This document shows, one piece after another, positions 21,274-29,346 of a DNA stretch of 64,000 nt. Positions within the stretch are counted from its first letter, which is position 1. Each line of letters starts with the position of its first letter. The stretch is from Pseudomonas citri (lineage in GTDB: Bacteria; Pseudomonadota; Gammaproteobacteria; Pseudomonadales; Pseudomonadaceae). The stretch covers positions 83,873 to 147,872 of the forward strand of contig NZ_JAODAB010000015.1 in the NCBI RefSeq assembly GCF_025336485.1, read 5' to 3'. The position numbers and the translations under genes were made by a program. The notes beneath the pieces were generated by a model. The model had not been told where the DNA came from and searched no databases. It worked only from the letters and a program-made list of their open reading frames with translations.

Positions 21274-21334
21274 GAGGTTGGTTGTCTGCCAGTTGCCTGC
21301 GTTCTGCTCGGGTGGCCGGCAGGCTTCCAGCCTC
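21274..21334 (+). other. Long stem-loop between rpsO and pnp
   Basis: Arms 21274-21290 and 21318-21334 pair over 17 positions with two U-U mismatches and two G-U pairs, followed by AAGTTTT. Its position matches the E. coli rpsO-pnp region, where a terminator and an RNase III cleavage site control pnp. The homologous role here is inferred. Confidence 0.6.
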
Positions 21335-21432
21335 AAGTTTTATCTGGACAGTCGTTGGGCCGATTCCCCGCACTGCCCAAGAATTTCGCAAGAAGACAAG
21401 TTCCCCAAGAGCCACAAAGAAGGTAGGACACC

Positions 21433-23538
21433 GTGAACCCGGTAATCAAGAAATTCCAGTTCGGTCAGTCGACCGTTACCCTCGAGACTGGCCGTATTGC
21501 CCGTCAGGCCTCCGGCGCAGTACTGGTCACCGTTGACGACGACGTCAGCGTGTTGGTGACCGTAGTGGGTGCCAAGCAAGCCGATCCAGGCAAGGGCTTC
21601 TTCCCTCTGTCCGTTCACTACCAGGAAAAGACTTACGCGGCTGGTAAGATCCCTGGCGGTTTCTTCAAGCGCGAAGGCCGTCCTTCCGAGAAAGAAACCC
21701 TGACTTCCCGACTGATCGACCGTCCGATCCGTCCGCTGTTCCCAGAAGGTTTCATGAACGAAGTGCAGGTTGTCTGCACCGTCGTTTCCACCAGCAAGAA
21801 GACCGATCCGGACATCGCTGCGATGATCGGTACCTCGGCTGCACTGGCCATCTCCGGCATTCCTTTCGATGGCCCGATCGGCGCAGCCCGCGTGGCGTTC
21901 CACGAAAGCACCGGCTACCTGCTGAACCCGACCTACGAGCAACTGGCTGCCTCCAGCCTGGACATGGTCGTGGCCGGTACCGAGGAAGCCGTACTGATGG
22001 TTGAATCGGAAGCCAAAGAGCTGACCGAAGACCAGATGCTGGGTGCCGTGCTGTTCGCCCACGACGAATTCCAATCGGTCATCAAGGCTGTCAAAGAGCT
22101 GGCCGCCGAAGCCGCCAAGCCAACCTGGACCTGGGCGCCACAGCCGGAAGCCACCGAACTGCTGGGCGCGATCCGTGCCGAGTTCGGCGAAGCGATCTCC
22201 CAGGCCTACACCATCACCGTCAAGGCCGACCGTTACGCGCGTCTGGGCGAGCTGCGCGACCAGGTGGTTGCCAAGCTGTCCGGCGAAGAAGGCCAGCCGT
22301 CTGCTGCCGACGTCAAAGCGGCTTTCGGTGAAATCGAATACCGTACCGTTCGCGAAAACATCGTCAACGGCAAGCCGCGTATCGACGGTCGCGACACCCG
22401 CACCGTGCGTCCGCTGAACATCGAAGTCGGCGTTCTGCCAAAGACCCACGGTTCGGCACTGTTCACCCGTGGCGAAACCCAGGCGCTGGTCGTTGCGACA
22501 CTGGGCACCGCCCGTGACGCACAACTGCTGGACACCCTGGAAGGCGAAAAGAAAGACCCGTTCATGCTGCACTACAACTTCCCACCGTTCTCGGTAGGCG
22601 AGTGTGGTCGCATGGGTGGCGCCGGTCGCCGCGAAATCGGTCACGGCCGTCTGGCCCGTCGTTCGGTCCAGGCCATGCTGCCAGCCGCTGACGTGTTCCC
22701 GTACACCATCCGCGTGGTATCGGAAATCACCGAGTCCAACGGTTCGAGCTCGATGGCTTCGGTCTGCGGCGCTTCCCTGGCCCTGATGGACGCCGGTGTG
22801 CCGATGAAGGCGCCGGTTGCCGGTATCGCCATGGGCCTGGTGAAAGAAGGCGAGAAATTCGCCGTCCTGACCGACATCCTCGGTGACGAAGACCACCTGG
22901 GCGACATGGACTTCAAAGTGGCCGGTACCGCCAAGGGCGTCACCGCACTGCAGATGGACATCAAGATCAAGGGCATCACCGAAGAGATCATGGAAATCGC
23001 CCTGGGCCAGGCCCTGGAAGCGCGCCTGAACATCCTCGGCCAGATGAACCAGGTGATCGGTCAGTCCCGTACCGAGCTGTCGGCCAACGCTCCGACCATG
23101 ATCGCGATGAAGATCGACACCGACAAGATCCGTGACGTCATCGGTAAAGGCGGCGCGACCATCCGTGCGATCTGCGAGGAAACCAAGGCTTCGATCGACA
23201 TCGAAGACGACGGCTCGATCAAGATCTTCGGCGAAACCAAGGAAGCGGCAGAAGCAGCACGCCAGCGCGTCCTGAGCATCACCGCCGAGGCCGAGATCGG
23301 CAAGATCTACGTCGGCAAGGTCGAGCGCATCGTCGACTTCGGCGCCTTCGTCAACATCCTGCCGGGCAAGGACGGTCTGGTGCACATCTCCATGTTGAGC
23401 GATGCTCGCGTCGAGAAAGTGACCGACATCCTCAAGGAAGGCCAGGAAGTGGAAGTGCTGGTGCTGGACGTGGACAACCGTGGCCGTATCAAGCTGTCCA
23501 TCAAGGACGTGGCTGCCGCCAAGGCATCGGGCGTTTAA
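21433..23538 (+). CDS. pnp: Polyribonucleotide nucleotidyltransferase (PNPase)
   Basis: 701-residue phosphorolytic 3'-5' exoribonuclease, trimeric, and a core part of the RNA degradosome. Two RNase PH domains (about 1-145 and 310-540; GRREIGHGRLA in the second) are joined by a helical domain, then a KH domain (DVIGKGGATIRAI) and an S1 domain at the C terminus. The start is GTG at 21433 with AAGAAGGTAGG upstream. Confidence 0.97.
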   Translation: MNPVIKKFQFGQSTVTLETGRIARQASGAVLVTVDDDVSVLVTVVGAKQADPGKGFFPLSVHYQEKTYAAGKIPGGFFKREGRPSEKETLTSRLIDRPIRPLFPEGFMNEVQVVCTVVSTSKKTDPDIAAMIGTSAALAISGIPFDGPIGAARVAFHESTGYLLNPTYEQLAASSLDMVVAGTEEAVLMVESEAKELTEDQMLGAVLFAHDEFQSVIKAVKELAAEAAKPTWTWAPQPEATELLGAIRAEFGEAISQAYTITVKADRYARLGELRDQVVAKLSGEEGQPSAADVKAAFGEIEYRTVRENIVNGKPRIDGRDTRTVRPLNIEVGVLPKTHGSALFTRGETQALVVATLGTARDAQLLDTLEGEKKDPFMLHYNFPPFSVGECGRMGGAGRREIGHGRLARRSVQAMLPAADVFPYTIRVVSEITESNGSSSMASVCGASLALMDAGVPMKAPVAGIAMGLVKEGEKFAVLTDILGDEDHLGDMDFKVAGTAKGVTALQMDIKIKGITEEIMEIALGQALEARLNILGQMNQVIGQSRTELSANAPTMIAMKIDTDKIRDVIGKGGATIRAICEETKASIDIEDDGSIKIFGETKEAAEAARQRVLSITAEAEIGKIYVGKVERIVDFGAFVNILPGKDGLVHISMLSDARVEKVTDILKEGQEVEVLVLDVDNRGRIKLSIKDVAAAKASGV

Positions 23539-23567
23539 TCAGCCTTTCGCCTGACTGCTGAACAAGC

Positions 23568-23595
23568 AAACGCCCCGACTGGTTCGGGGCGTTTT
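23568..23595 (+). terminator. Intrinsic terminator after pnp
   Basis: AAACGCCCCGA (23568-23578), a 5-base loop and TCGGGGCGTTT with a fourth T at 23595. It lies 30 bases after the pnp stop and closes the rimP-pnp block. Confidence 0.85.
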
Positions 23596-23663
23596 GCTAT
23601 GTGCTAAAAATCCCTCTCTGGCAGGTTGCCTGGTCACCGGGGACGATGCTAGGTTTAGCCACC

Positions 23664-23739
23664 GCCCGTGTAGCTCAGCCGGTAGAGCAGCGCACTCGTA
23701 ACGCGAAGGTCGCAGGTTCGATTCCTGTCTCGGGCACCA
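23664..23739 (+). tRNA. tRNA-Thr (anticodon CGT)
   Basis: 76-nt tRNA with encoded CCA. Acceptor GCCCGTG pairs with the 3' strand CTCGGGC except for one T-T mismatch at the base. Anticodon loop CTCGTAA gives CGT (Thr). The anticodon stem has an A-C juxtaposition next to the loop. T-arm GCAGG-TTCGATT-CCTGT is present. Confidence 0.92.
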
Positions 23740-23891
23740 TTCCCTCGTTATGAGTTTCACCCAGCGGTTTTCAAATGATCCCCAGAATGGTCCTGAAGGC
23801 CAGGTAAACCGGGCTTCACACGGTTTCTTGCGTCAGAGAGATCCTTGATGATCCAGATCCATCTCCCATTCCCCAGATCAACGAGAACGCC

Positions 23892-24197
23892 ATGACTGTT
23901 AAACAATTGTCCCAAGAAGCCAGGCACGAAGAAGCGCTGAAGAAGTACGTTCTGGACGCGCCGCAGTTGCTGGAAGAGATCAAGGACTTGTCCGCCGACG
24001 ATCAGAGAGACCAGATCCAGTGGGCGTTCGAGGACGAGGCTGAAGCCCAGGGGCTGCAGCCTTGGGAACTGACCCTCAAGTACACCTGCACGCCTGAAGA
24101 ATTCGAGGCGCAGCGCCTTGCGTTGCACAAGGAAGCGGCCGAGGTATTGGGGGTTGAGTGGGAAGAATACTGCGAGATGAATAATCTGGTGGTTTAA
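23892..24197 (+). CDS. Small acidic protein, DUF6388-like
   Basis: 101 residues, strongly acidic and predicted helical (MTVKQLSQEARHEEALKKYV ... EWEEYCEMNNLVV). It recalls the DUF6388 family of Pseudomonas, which has no established function; the family call is from memory. No signal peptide or membrane segment is present. GAGAA lies upstream of the ATG at 23892. It converges on nadC across a repeat-rich hairpin. Confidence 0.75.
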   Translation: MTVKQLSQEARHEEALKKYVLDAPQLLEEIKDLSADDQRDQIQWAFEDEAEAQGLQPWELTLKYTCTPEEFEAQRLALHKEAAEVLGVEWEEYCEMNNLVV

Positions 24198-24201
24198 CGG
24201 C

Positions 24202-24265
24202 GGCTACAAGCTACAAGCCAAGCACGGAACAGCTTGCAGCTTGCAGCTTGCAGCTTGTAGCTTGC
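24202..24265. repeat. 7-bp tandem repeats forming a bidirectional hairpin
   Basis: Five head-to-tail 7-mers, AGCTTGC with one AGCTTGT variant (24231-24265), face two inverted GCTACAA units (24203-24216). The arms can pair into an imperfect stem between the convergent 23892-24197 gene and nadC, so it probably acts as a shared terminator. Confidence 0.7.
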
Positions 24266-24278
24266 GGCTCGAAGCTGC

Positions 24279-25127
24279 TTAAAGACTGAGCCGCATCGAC
24301 AGGTCCACCGCTTTCACATCCTTGGTCATCGCCCCGATCGAGATGTAGTCCACCCCGGTCTCGGCGATCGGGCGCAACGTGTTTTCGTTGATCCCGCCGC
24401 TGGCCTCCAGTTTCGCCTTGCCGCCATTCAGGCGCACGGCTTCGCGCATGTCGTCCAGGCTCAGTTCGTCGAGCATGATGATGTCGGCGCCGGCCGCCAG
24501 CGCTTGTTTCAATTCTTCCAGGCTTTCCACCTCGACTTCCACCGGTTTGCCCGGTGCGATCTTGTGGGCGGCGCTGATGGCCTGGGCGATGCCACCGCAG
24601 GCGGCGATGTGGTTTTCCTTGATCAGGAACGCGTCGTACAAACCGATGCGGTGGTTATGGCAGCCGCCGCAAGTCACGGCGTACTTCTGCGCCAGCCGCA
24701 GCCCGGGCAGGGTCTTGCGGGTGTCCAGTAGCTTGACCTGGGTGTCGGCGACGAAATCCGCCAGGTAGCGCGCCCGGGTGGCGACGCCCGAAAGCATCTG
24801 CAAGAAGTTCAGCGCACTGCGCTCGCCGGTCAGCAGCGAACGGGCCGGGCCTTCAAGGTGAAACAGCGCCTGATCGGGACTGGCCCGCTCGCCGTCGTGC
24901 ACTTGCCAATGCACCGCGACGCGCGGGTCCAACTGCCGGAACACGGCATCGACCCAGGCCGTACCGCTGATGATCGCCGCTTCGCGGGTAATGATGGTGG
25001 CCTTGGCCAGACGTTCGGCGGGGATCAGTTTCGCGGTGATGTCGCCGCTGCCGATGTCTTCGAGCAACGCGCGGCGCACGTTGGCTTCGATTTCGGCGGT
25101 CAGATCGGCGAGACGTAGATTCGGCAT
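24279..25127 (-). CDS. nadC: Nicotinate-nucleotide pyrophosphorylase (QPRTase)
   Basis: 282-residue enzyme converting quinolinate and PRPP to nicotinate mononucleotide in de novo NAD synthesis. Features: MPNLRLADLTAEIEANVRRA, the DTRKTLPGLR active-site segment, GGCHNHRIGL, and the C-terminal EASGGI and DYISIGAMT phosphate-binding loops. The ATG at 25127 with GGAG upstream is preferred over an in-frame start at 25184. Divergent from the DUF1631 gene. Confidence 0.96.
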   Translation of the reverse strand: MPNLRLADLTAEIEANVRRALLEDIGSGDITAKLIPAERLAKATIITREAAIISGTAWVDAVFRQLDPRVAVHWQVHDGERASPDQALFHLEGPARSLLTGERSALNFLQMLSGVATRARYLADFVADTQVKLLDTRKTLPGLRLAQKYAVTCGGCHNHRIGLYDAFLIKENHIAACGGIAQAISAAHKIAPGKPVEVEVESLEELKQALAAGADIIMLDELSLDDMREAVRLNGGKAKLEASGGINENTLRPIAETGVDYISIGAMTKDVKAVDLSMRLSL

Positions 25128-25339
25128 GACGGGCTCCACAAACAAAGTGGCCAGATTATAGGGCCAGGCCGTGAGCGAACCCAAGGTGCCGGAGGTCTAC
25201 CGTAGGTATCGAAACGGCATTTGGTCGCCTGCTCGCAACGTTTGCGCATTTATCCGGTCACTTATTGCGCTGGATTTCGAGTGGGATCACAGAGTCCGCT
25301 GGTGCGACGGGGTTGTTTTGCAGATAATCCGCCTTTCGA

Positions 25340-25361
25340 TTGACGTCATGACTTTGACGTC
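25340..25361 (+). promoter_or_regulatory. Paired TTGACGTC repeats before the DUF1631 gene
   Basis: Two identical 8-mers TTGACGTC at 25340-25347 and 25354-25361, 14 bases apart; the first extends into the palindrome TGACGTCA. They lie about 35-55 bases before the start of the next gene in a 267-base divergent promoter region. Possible regulator-binding pair; the regulator is unknown. Confidence 0.35.
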
Positions 25362-25394
25362 CAGCGCCGAAGAATGCCGTTACAGGAGGTCGGG

Positions 25395-27608
25395 ATGCAT
25401 AACGACGGGAATGTAGTGCCTTTACACAAGGTTTCTGCCGATCAGGCGATTCGTTCGCCCCTTGCCCGTCTTCCTGTGATTCTGCTTCAGGTCCGCGACA
25501 AGGCCGCACAGCAGTTGCGCCAAGGCTTGCAGGAGTTGTTCGATAACGCCGACGACACTCTGTTCGAAATGGCCGACCGGGCGCGTCAGGATGTCGAGCA
25601 GAACCTGTATTTCGAAGCGATGCGGGACTTGCGGCTCAAGCGCAAGAGCATTGAGCGCGAGTTCATCGAACAGTTTTTCGAGGCGTTTGTCAGCCTCGCC
25701 CAGTACGACCTGACCCAAGCCACCTTGGCGCCCATCCTGGCGCAAGATGGCCCGCCCCAGCGCGGCCATGACGACTTGGAGCGCCATCTCGCGGTAGAAG
25801 CCATGGTCACCCGGGTACTCAGCCGCGAAGGCGGGGCCCTCGATCAATTGACGGTCCGGCTCAGTGCGCTGCTGGCCCGGCCGCTGTCGAGCCAGCAGAA
25901 TCCTCTGAGCCCGGCACTGTTGTGCGAAAGCTTTCTACAGGCCGCGCGGAACCTGGGTGTGGGGATCAAGGTCAAGCTGATCCTGCTCAAATTGTTCGAG
26001 CGCTATGTGCTCAGCGAGTGCGACCAACTCTACGCCGAGGCCAATCAGTTGCTGGCCGCCACCGGCATCCTGCCCGACCTCAAGGCGACGCCGTCGCGGC
26101 GCGCATCGGATCGCGCGGATGCCAGTCCCAGGCCCAAGGCCGATGCCGCTGCCAAGTCCCGGGCCGCTGAAGTCGACGACAGCGTGCAGGAAGTGTTCGC
26201 GGCGTTGCAGAAGCTGTTGCGGCAGGTCCGTGGCAGCGTAGCGCCGACCCTGGAGGTCAGCGCGCCGACCCAGCCGATCTCCACCAGTGACTTGTTGCGT
26301 CTGCTGTCGCATTTGCAGCAATACGTGCCGGCGCCCGCGGTTCAGGACGAGTTCGATCTGCGTAGCCAGCTCGAGCAACTGCTGACCCGGGTCAGTGTCC
26401 GCAGCGGCAAATCCCGGGTGGTGGAAGGCGCGGACGAGGACGTGATCAACCTGATCTCGATGATGTTCGAGTTCATCCTCGACGACCATAACCTGCCGGA
26501 CTCTTTCAAGGCGCTGATCGGTCGCTTGCAGATCCCGATGCTCAAGGTCGCGGTGCAAGACAAGAGCTTCTTCAGCCGAGGCAATCATCCGGCGCGGCGG
26601 CTGCTCAATGAAATCGCCGCGGCGGCCATGGGCTGTGGCGATTGCGACGATCATCAGCGTGACAGCCTTTACCAGCGCATCGAACAGGTGGTGCAGCGTT
26701 TATTGAATGATTTCGTCGATGACCCGGCCATTTTCTCCGAGCTGCTGGCCGACTTCCTGGCGTTCACCAGCGACGAGCGACGCCGCAGCGAACTGCTCGA
26801 GCAGCGCATCCGGGATGCCGAAGAGGGGAGGGCCAAGGCGGAATGGGCGCGCCAGCGTGTCGAAGGGGCACTGAACCACCTCATGCTGGGCAAAGTGTTG
26901 CCGCTGGCGGTGGTGGAGTTCGTGCAGCAGGCCTGGAGCCAGGTGTTGCTGCTGACCTGCTTCAAGCACGGCGAGCGTTCAGCCGAGTGGCAGGCGGATG
27001 TCCTGACCCTGGAACAACTGATCTGGAGCGTCCAGCCCCACAATGAGGCCGACGCGGGCGTGCGCTTGTTGGCGATGGTGCCGGAACTGCTCAAGGCCCT
27101 GCGTGAAGGCTTGAGCCGTTCGGCGTTCGACCCGTTCGCCACCAGCGAGTTTTTCGCCGAGCTGGAGGTCTTGCACGTGCAGGCGCTGGAGCACATGGGG
27201 CAGGCGTCGGGGCAGGGCGAGTCGGCCGAGTCGCCGGTAATGATCCAGGTGCTGGAAAAAATCACCCTGCGTGCGCCTCAGAAGGCTTCGGTGGACAGCT
27301 CGTTGGTCGGCTTGCCGGCCGATGATGCGAGCTTGCGCCAGGTCGATCAATTGCGTCTGGGAAGCTGGGTCGAGTTCCAGGAGGACGAGGACAACCGCCT
27401 GCGCTGCAAACTGGCGGCGATCATCGAGTCCACCGGCAAGTATGTCTTCGTCAACCGCACCGGCCTGAAGGTGCAGGAGCACAGCCGCACCAGCCTGGCC
27501 CTGGAATTTCGCCGGGGGGCGGCGCGCCTGTTGGACGATACGTTGCTGTTCGACCGGGCGTTGGAGTCGGTTCTGGGCAACTTGCGCCAGCTCAATCGCG
27601 GCAAGTGA
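25395..27608 (+). CDS. DUF1631 family protein
   Basis: 737-residue cytoplasmic protein, predicted mostly helical, without signal peptide or membrane segment. It matches my memory of the DUF1631 proteins (PA4523 type) found between nadC and ampD in pseudomonads. An Ala/Arg/Lys-rich linker (about residues 230-260) separates two helical regions. The last ~110 residues (LRLGSWVEFQEDEDNRLRCK) look like a small beta domain resembling the PilZ-like C terminus in such proteins, which is inference. AGGAGG precedes the ATG at 25395; an in-frame ATG at 25374 is less likely. Confidence 0.85.
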   Translation: MHNDGNVVPLHKVSADQAIRSPLARLPVILLQVRDKAAQQLRQGLQELFDNADDTLFEMADRARQDVEQNLYFEAMRDLRLKRKSIEREFIEQFFEAFVSLAQYDLTQATLAPILAQDGPPQRGHDDLERHLAVEAMVTRVLSREGGALDQLTVRLSALLARPLSSQQNPLSPALLCESFLQAARNLGVGIKVKLILLKLFERYVLSECDQLYAEANQLLAATGILPDLKATPSRRASDRADASPRPKADAAAKSRAAEVDDSVQEVFAALQKLLRQVRGSVAPTLEVSAPTQPISTSDLLRLLSHLQQYVPAPAVQDEFDLRSQLEQLLTRVSVRSGKSRVVEGADEDVINLISMMFEFILDDHNLPDSFKALIGRLQIPMLKVAVQDKSFFSRGNHPARRLLNEIAAAAMGCGDCDDHQRDSLYQRIEQVVQRLLNDFVDDPAIFSELLADFLAFTSDERRRSELLEQRIRDAEEGRAKAEWARQRVEGALNHLMLGKVLPLAVVEFVQQAWSQVLLLTCFKHGERSAEWQADVLTLEQLIWSVQPHNEADAGVRLLAMVPELLKALREGLSRSAFDPFATSEFFAELEVLHVQALEHMGQASGQGESAESPVMIQVLEKITLRAPQKASVDSSLVGLPADDASLRQVDQLRLGSWVEFQEDEDNRLRCKLAAIIESTGKYVFVNRTGLKVQEHSRTSLALEFRRGAARLLDDTLLFDRALESVLGNLRQLNRGK

Positions 27609-27672
27609 TCACACTCGCCAGTCCGATCACGGCATACTGGCGGCATCGACCGCTGTCATCGAAGGAACCTGT

Positions 27673-28233
27673 ATGCAGTTGGACCCCGCGAGCGGTTGGT
27701 GCGATGGCGTGCGCCATTGCCCATCGCCCAACTTCAATGCGCGCCCCGAGGGCGAGATCTCCCTGCTGGTGATCCATAACATCAGCTTGCCGCCGGCACA
27801 GTTCGCCACGGGCAAGGTGCAGGAATTTTTCCAGAATCGCCTGGATGTCACAGAGCATCCCTACTTTGCCGGGATCGCCGATCTGCGCGTGTCTGCGCAT
27901 TTTCTGATCGAGCGTGACGGTGCCGTTACCCAATTCGTTTCCTGCCTGGACCGTGCCTGGCACGCCGGTGTGTCGTGCTTCGAGGGGCGGGAAACGTGTA
28001 ACGATTTTTCCCTGGGCATCGAGCTTGAAGGCACCGATGATCAGCCGTTCACCGACGCGCAGTACGCCGCGCTGGTGGACCTGACCCGGCAGTTGCAAGC
28101 GGCGTTCAGGGCGATCACGGTGTCGCGCATTTGCGGGCACAGTGACATCGCGCCGGGACGCAAGACCGATCCGGGGCCGGCATTCGACTGGGTTCGCTAT
28201 CGTGCGGCCCTGACAGAAGGGGAAGGACAATGA
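27673..28233 (+). CDS. ampD: 1,6-anhydro-N-acetylmuramyl-L-alanine amidase AmpD
   Basis: 186-residue cytoplasmic zinc amidase that cleaves anhydromuropeptides during wall recycling. In pseudomonads with AmpR/AmpC its loss derepresses the beta-lactamase. The zinc ligands are His35 (VIHNIS), His156 and Asp166 (GHSDIAPGRKTDPG), with a Glu in GIELEG. The stop overlaps the ampE start by four bases (ATGA). Confidence 0.96.
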   Translation: MQLDPASGWCDGVRHCPSPNFNARPEGEISLLVIHNISLPPAQFATGKVQEFFQNRLDVTEHPYFAGIADLRVSAHFLIERDGAVTQFVSCLDRAWHAGVSCFEGRETCNDFSLGIELEGTDDQPFTDAQYAALVDLTRQLQAAFRAITVSRICGHSDIAPGRKTDPGPAFDWVRYRAALTEGEGQ

Positions 28234-29066
28234 GTTTTCTGGTGTTGCTGCTGGCCGTCTGGATCGAGAAGTTCTCGGCGTTGCGCCAGCGGGTCCAGCG
28301 CGACAGTGGTTGGTTGCACGAGCTCAACCGGCTGGAAGCGCGCCCGCGCTGGCTCAAGCGGCCCTGGCTGGTGCTGCTGGTGATGGTCCTGCTGCCCGTG
28401 GCGTCGTTGGCGTTGCTGCTGTGGGTGCTGGACCCGGTTGCCTATGGCCTGCTGGCATTGCCGGTGCATCTGTTGGTGGTGATTTACAGCCTGGGGCGCG
28501 GCGATCTGCTGGCGGCCCTGGGGCCGTTTCGCGACGCGTGGCGGCGGGAAGACCTGCAAGCGGCCGTCCATGTGGCCAAGCGCGACCTGGACCTTGAAGC
28601 CGACTGCGGCGAGCAATTGCTGGAGCGGGTCCAGGGGTATGTGCTGTGGCAGGCGTACCAGAGCTTTTTCGCGGTGATTTTCTGGTACTTCCTGCTGGGG
28701 CCGGTCGCGGCGCTGAGTTATCGACTGCTGGCGCTGGCGGCCGAGCACAGCCTGAACCCCGGCGTGGCCGAGAGGGCCGCGCAGCTGCGCCATGCCTTCG
28801 ACTGGTTGCCGGTGCGCTTGCTGGCGGCGAGTTTTGCCTTGGTGGGCAACTTCGTCGCCGTCAGCCGGATCATGTTGCATGAACTGCTGAACTGGAACAT
28901 CAGCGCCGCCCATCTGATCGATAAGGTCGGTCGGGTGGCCGGCGAAATAGCCGAACCCGCGACGGGGCCGGACGGGATCAACAGCCTGGACCGGCTCTGG
29001 GAGTTGCTGCTGCGCGCGGCGGTGCTCTGGTATGCCGGTTTTGCGTTGTGGACGGTGTTGGCCTAG
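28230..29066 (+). CDS. ampE: Regulatory signalling protein AmpE
   Basis: 278-residue inner-membrane protein with about four membrane segments (near 1-12, 45-65, 68-90, 145-165) and a further hydrophobic C terminus. The family (CobD/CbiB-like fold) accompanies AmpD in beta-lactamase induction and wall recycling; its reaction is not established. Translationally coupled to ampD by ATGA overlap. Length is normal. Confidence 0.93.
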   Translation: MSFLVLLLAVWIEKFSALRQRVQRDSGWLHELNRLEARPRWLKRPWLVLLVMVLLPVASLALLLWVLDPVAYGLLALPVHLLVVIYSLGRGDLLAALGPFRDAWRREDLQAAVHVAKRDLDLEADCGEQLLERVQGYVLWQAYQSFFAVIFWYFLLGPVAALSYRLLALAAEHSLNPGVAERAAQLRHAFDWLPVRLLAASFALVGNFVAVSRIMLHELLNWNISAAHLIDKVGRVAGEIAEPATGPDGINSLDRLWELLLRAAVLWYAGFALWTVLA

Positions 29067-29094
29067 ACACGCCTGTTCCCTGTGGTGAGAGAAG

Positions 29095-29186
29095 CTGTGG
29101 GAGCAAGGCTTACCCGCGAGGAACGATAACGCGGTTTAGCTTTTAGACTGCGACGCGGCCATCGCGGGCAAGCCTTGCTCCCACAG
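29095..29186. repeat. Inverted pair of REP elements
   Basis: A REP copy at 29095-29122 (CTGTGGGAGCAAGGCTTACC...) faces an inverted copy at 29155-29186 (...CAAGCCTTGCTCCCACAG). The pair is enclosed by further inverted words (GGTGAG near 29083 and CTCACC near 29192), making a long imperfect palindrome of the BIME type between ampE and the chemoreceptor. The remaining intergenic bases to 29346 hold the promoter and leader. Confidence 0.85.
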
Positions 29187-29346
29187 TGTCCCCTCACCAC
29201 CATAGGGAACGTGATGGGTTGCGTTAACCTTAAGTTACAAATCTCCCCGCCTTTTTAGGCTATACAGGGGCAGCGCCCGAATAGTGGCTTTCTGCTGTCT
29301 CTGCGCGCGAATTCATAAAAATAAGAACACCCCGGGAGACTTCCTT

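Noticed and set aside
24202..24265. CRISPR-like repeats
   Set aside because: Units are 7 bases, adjacent and without unique spacers; no cas genes are present.
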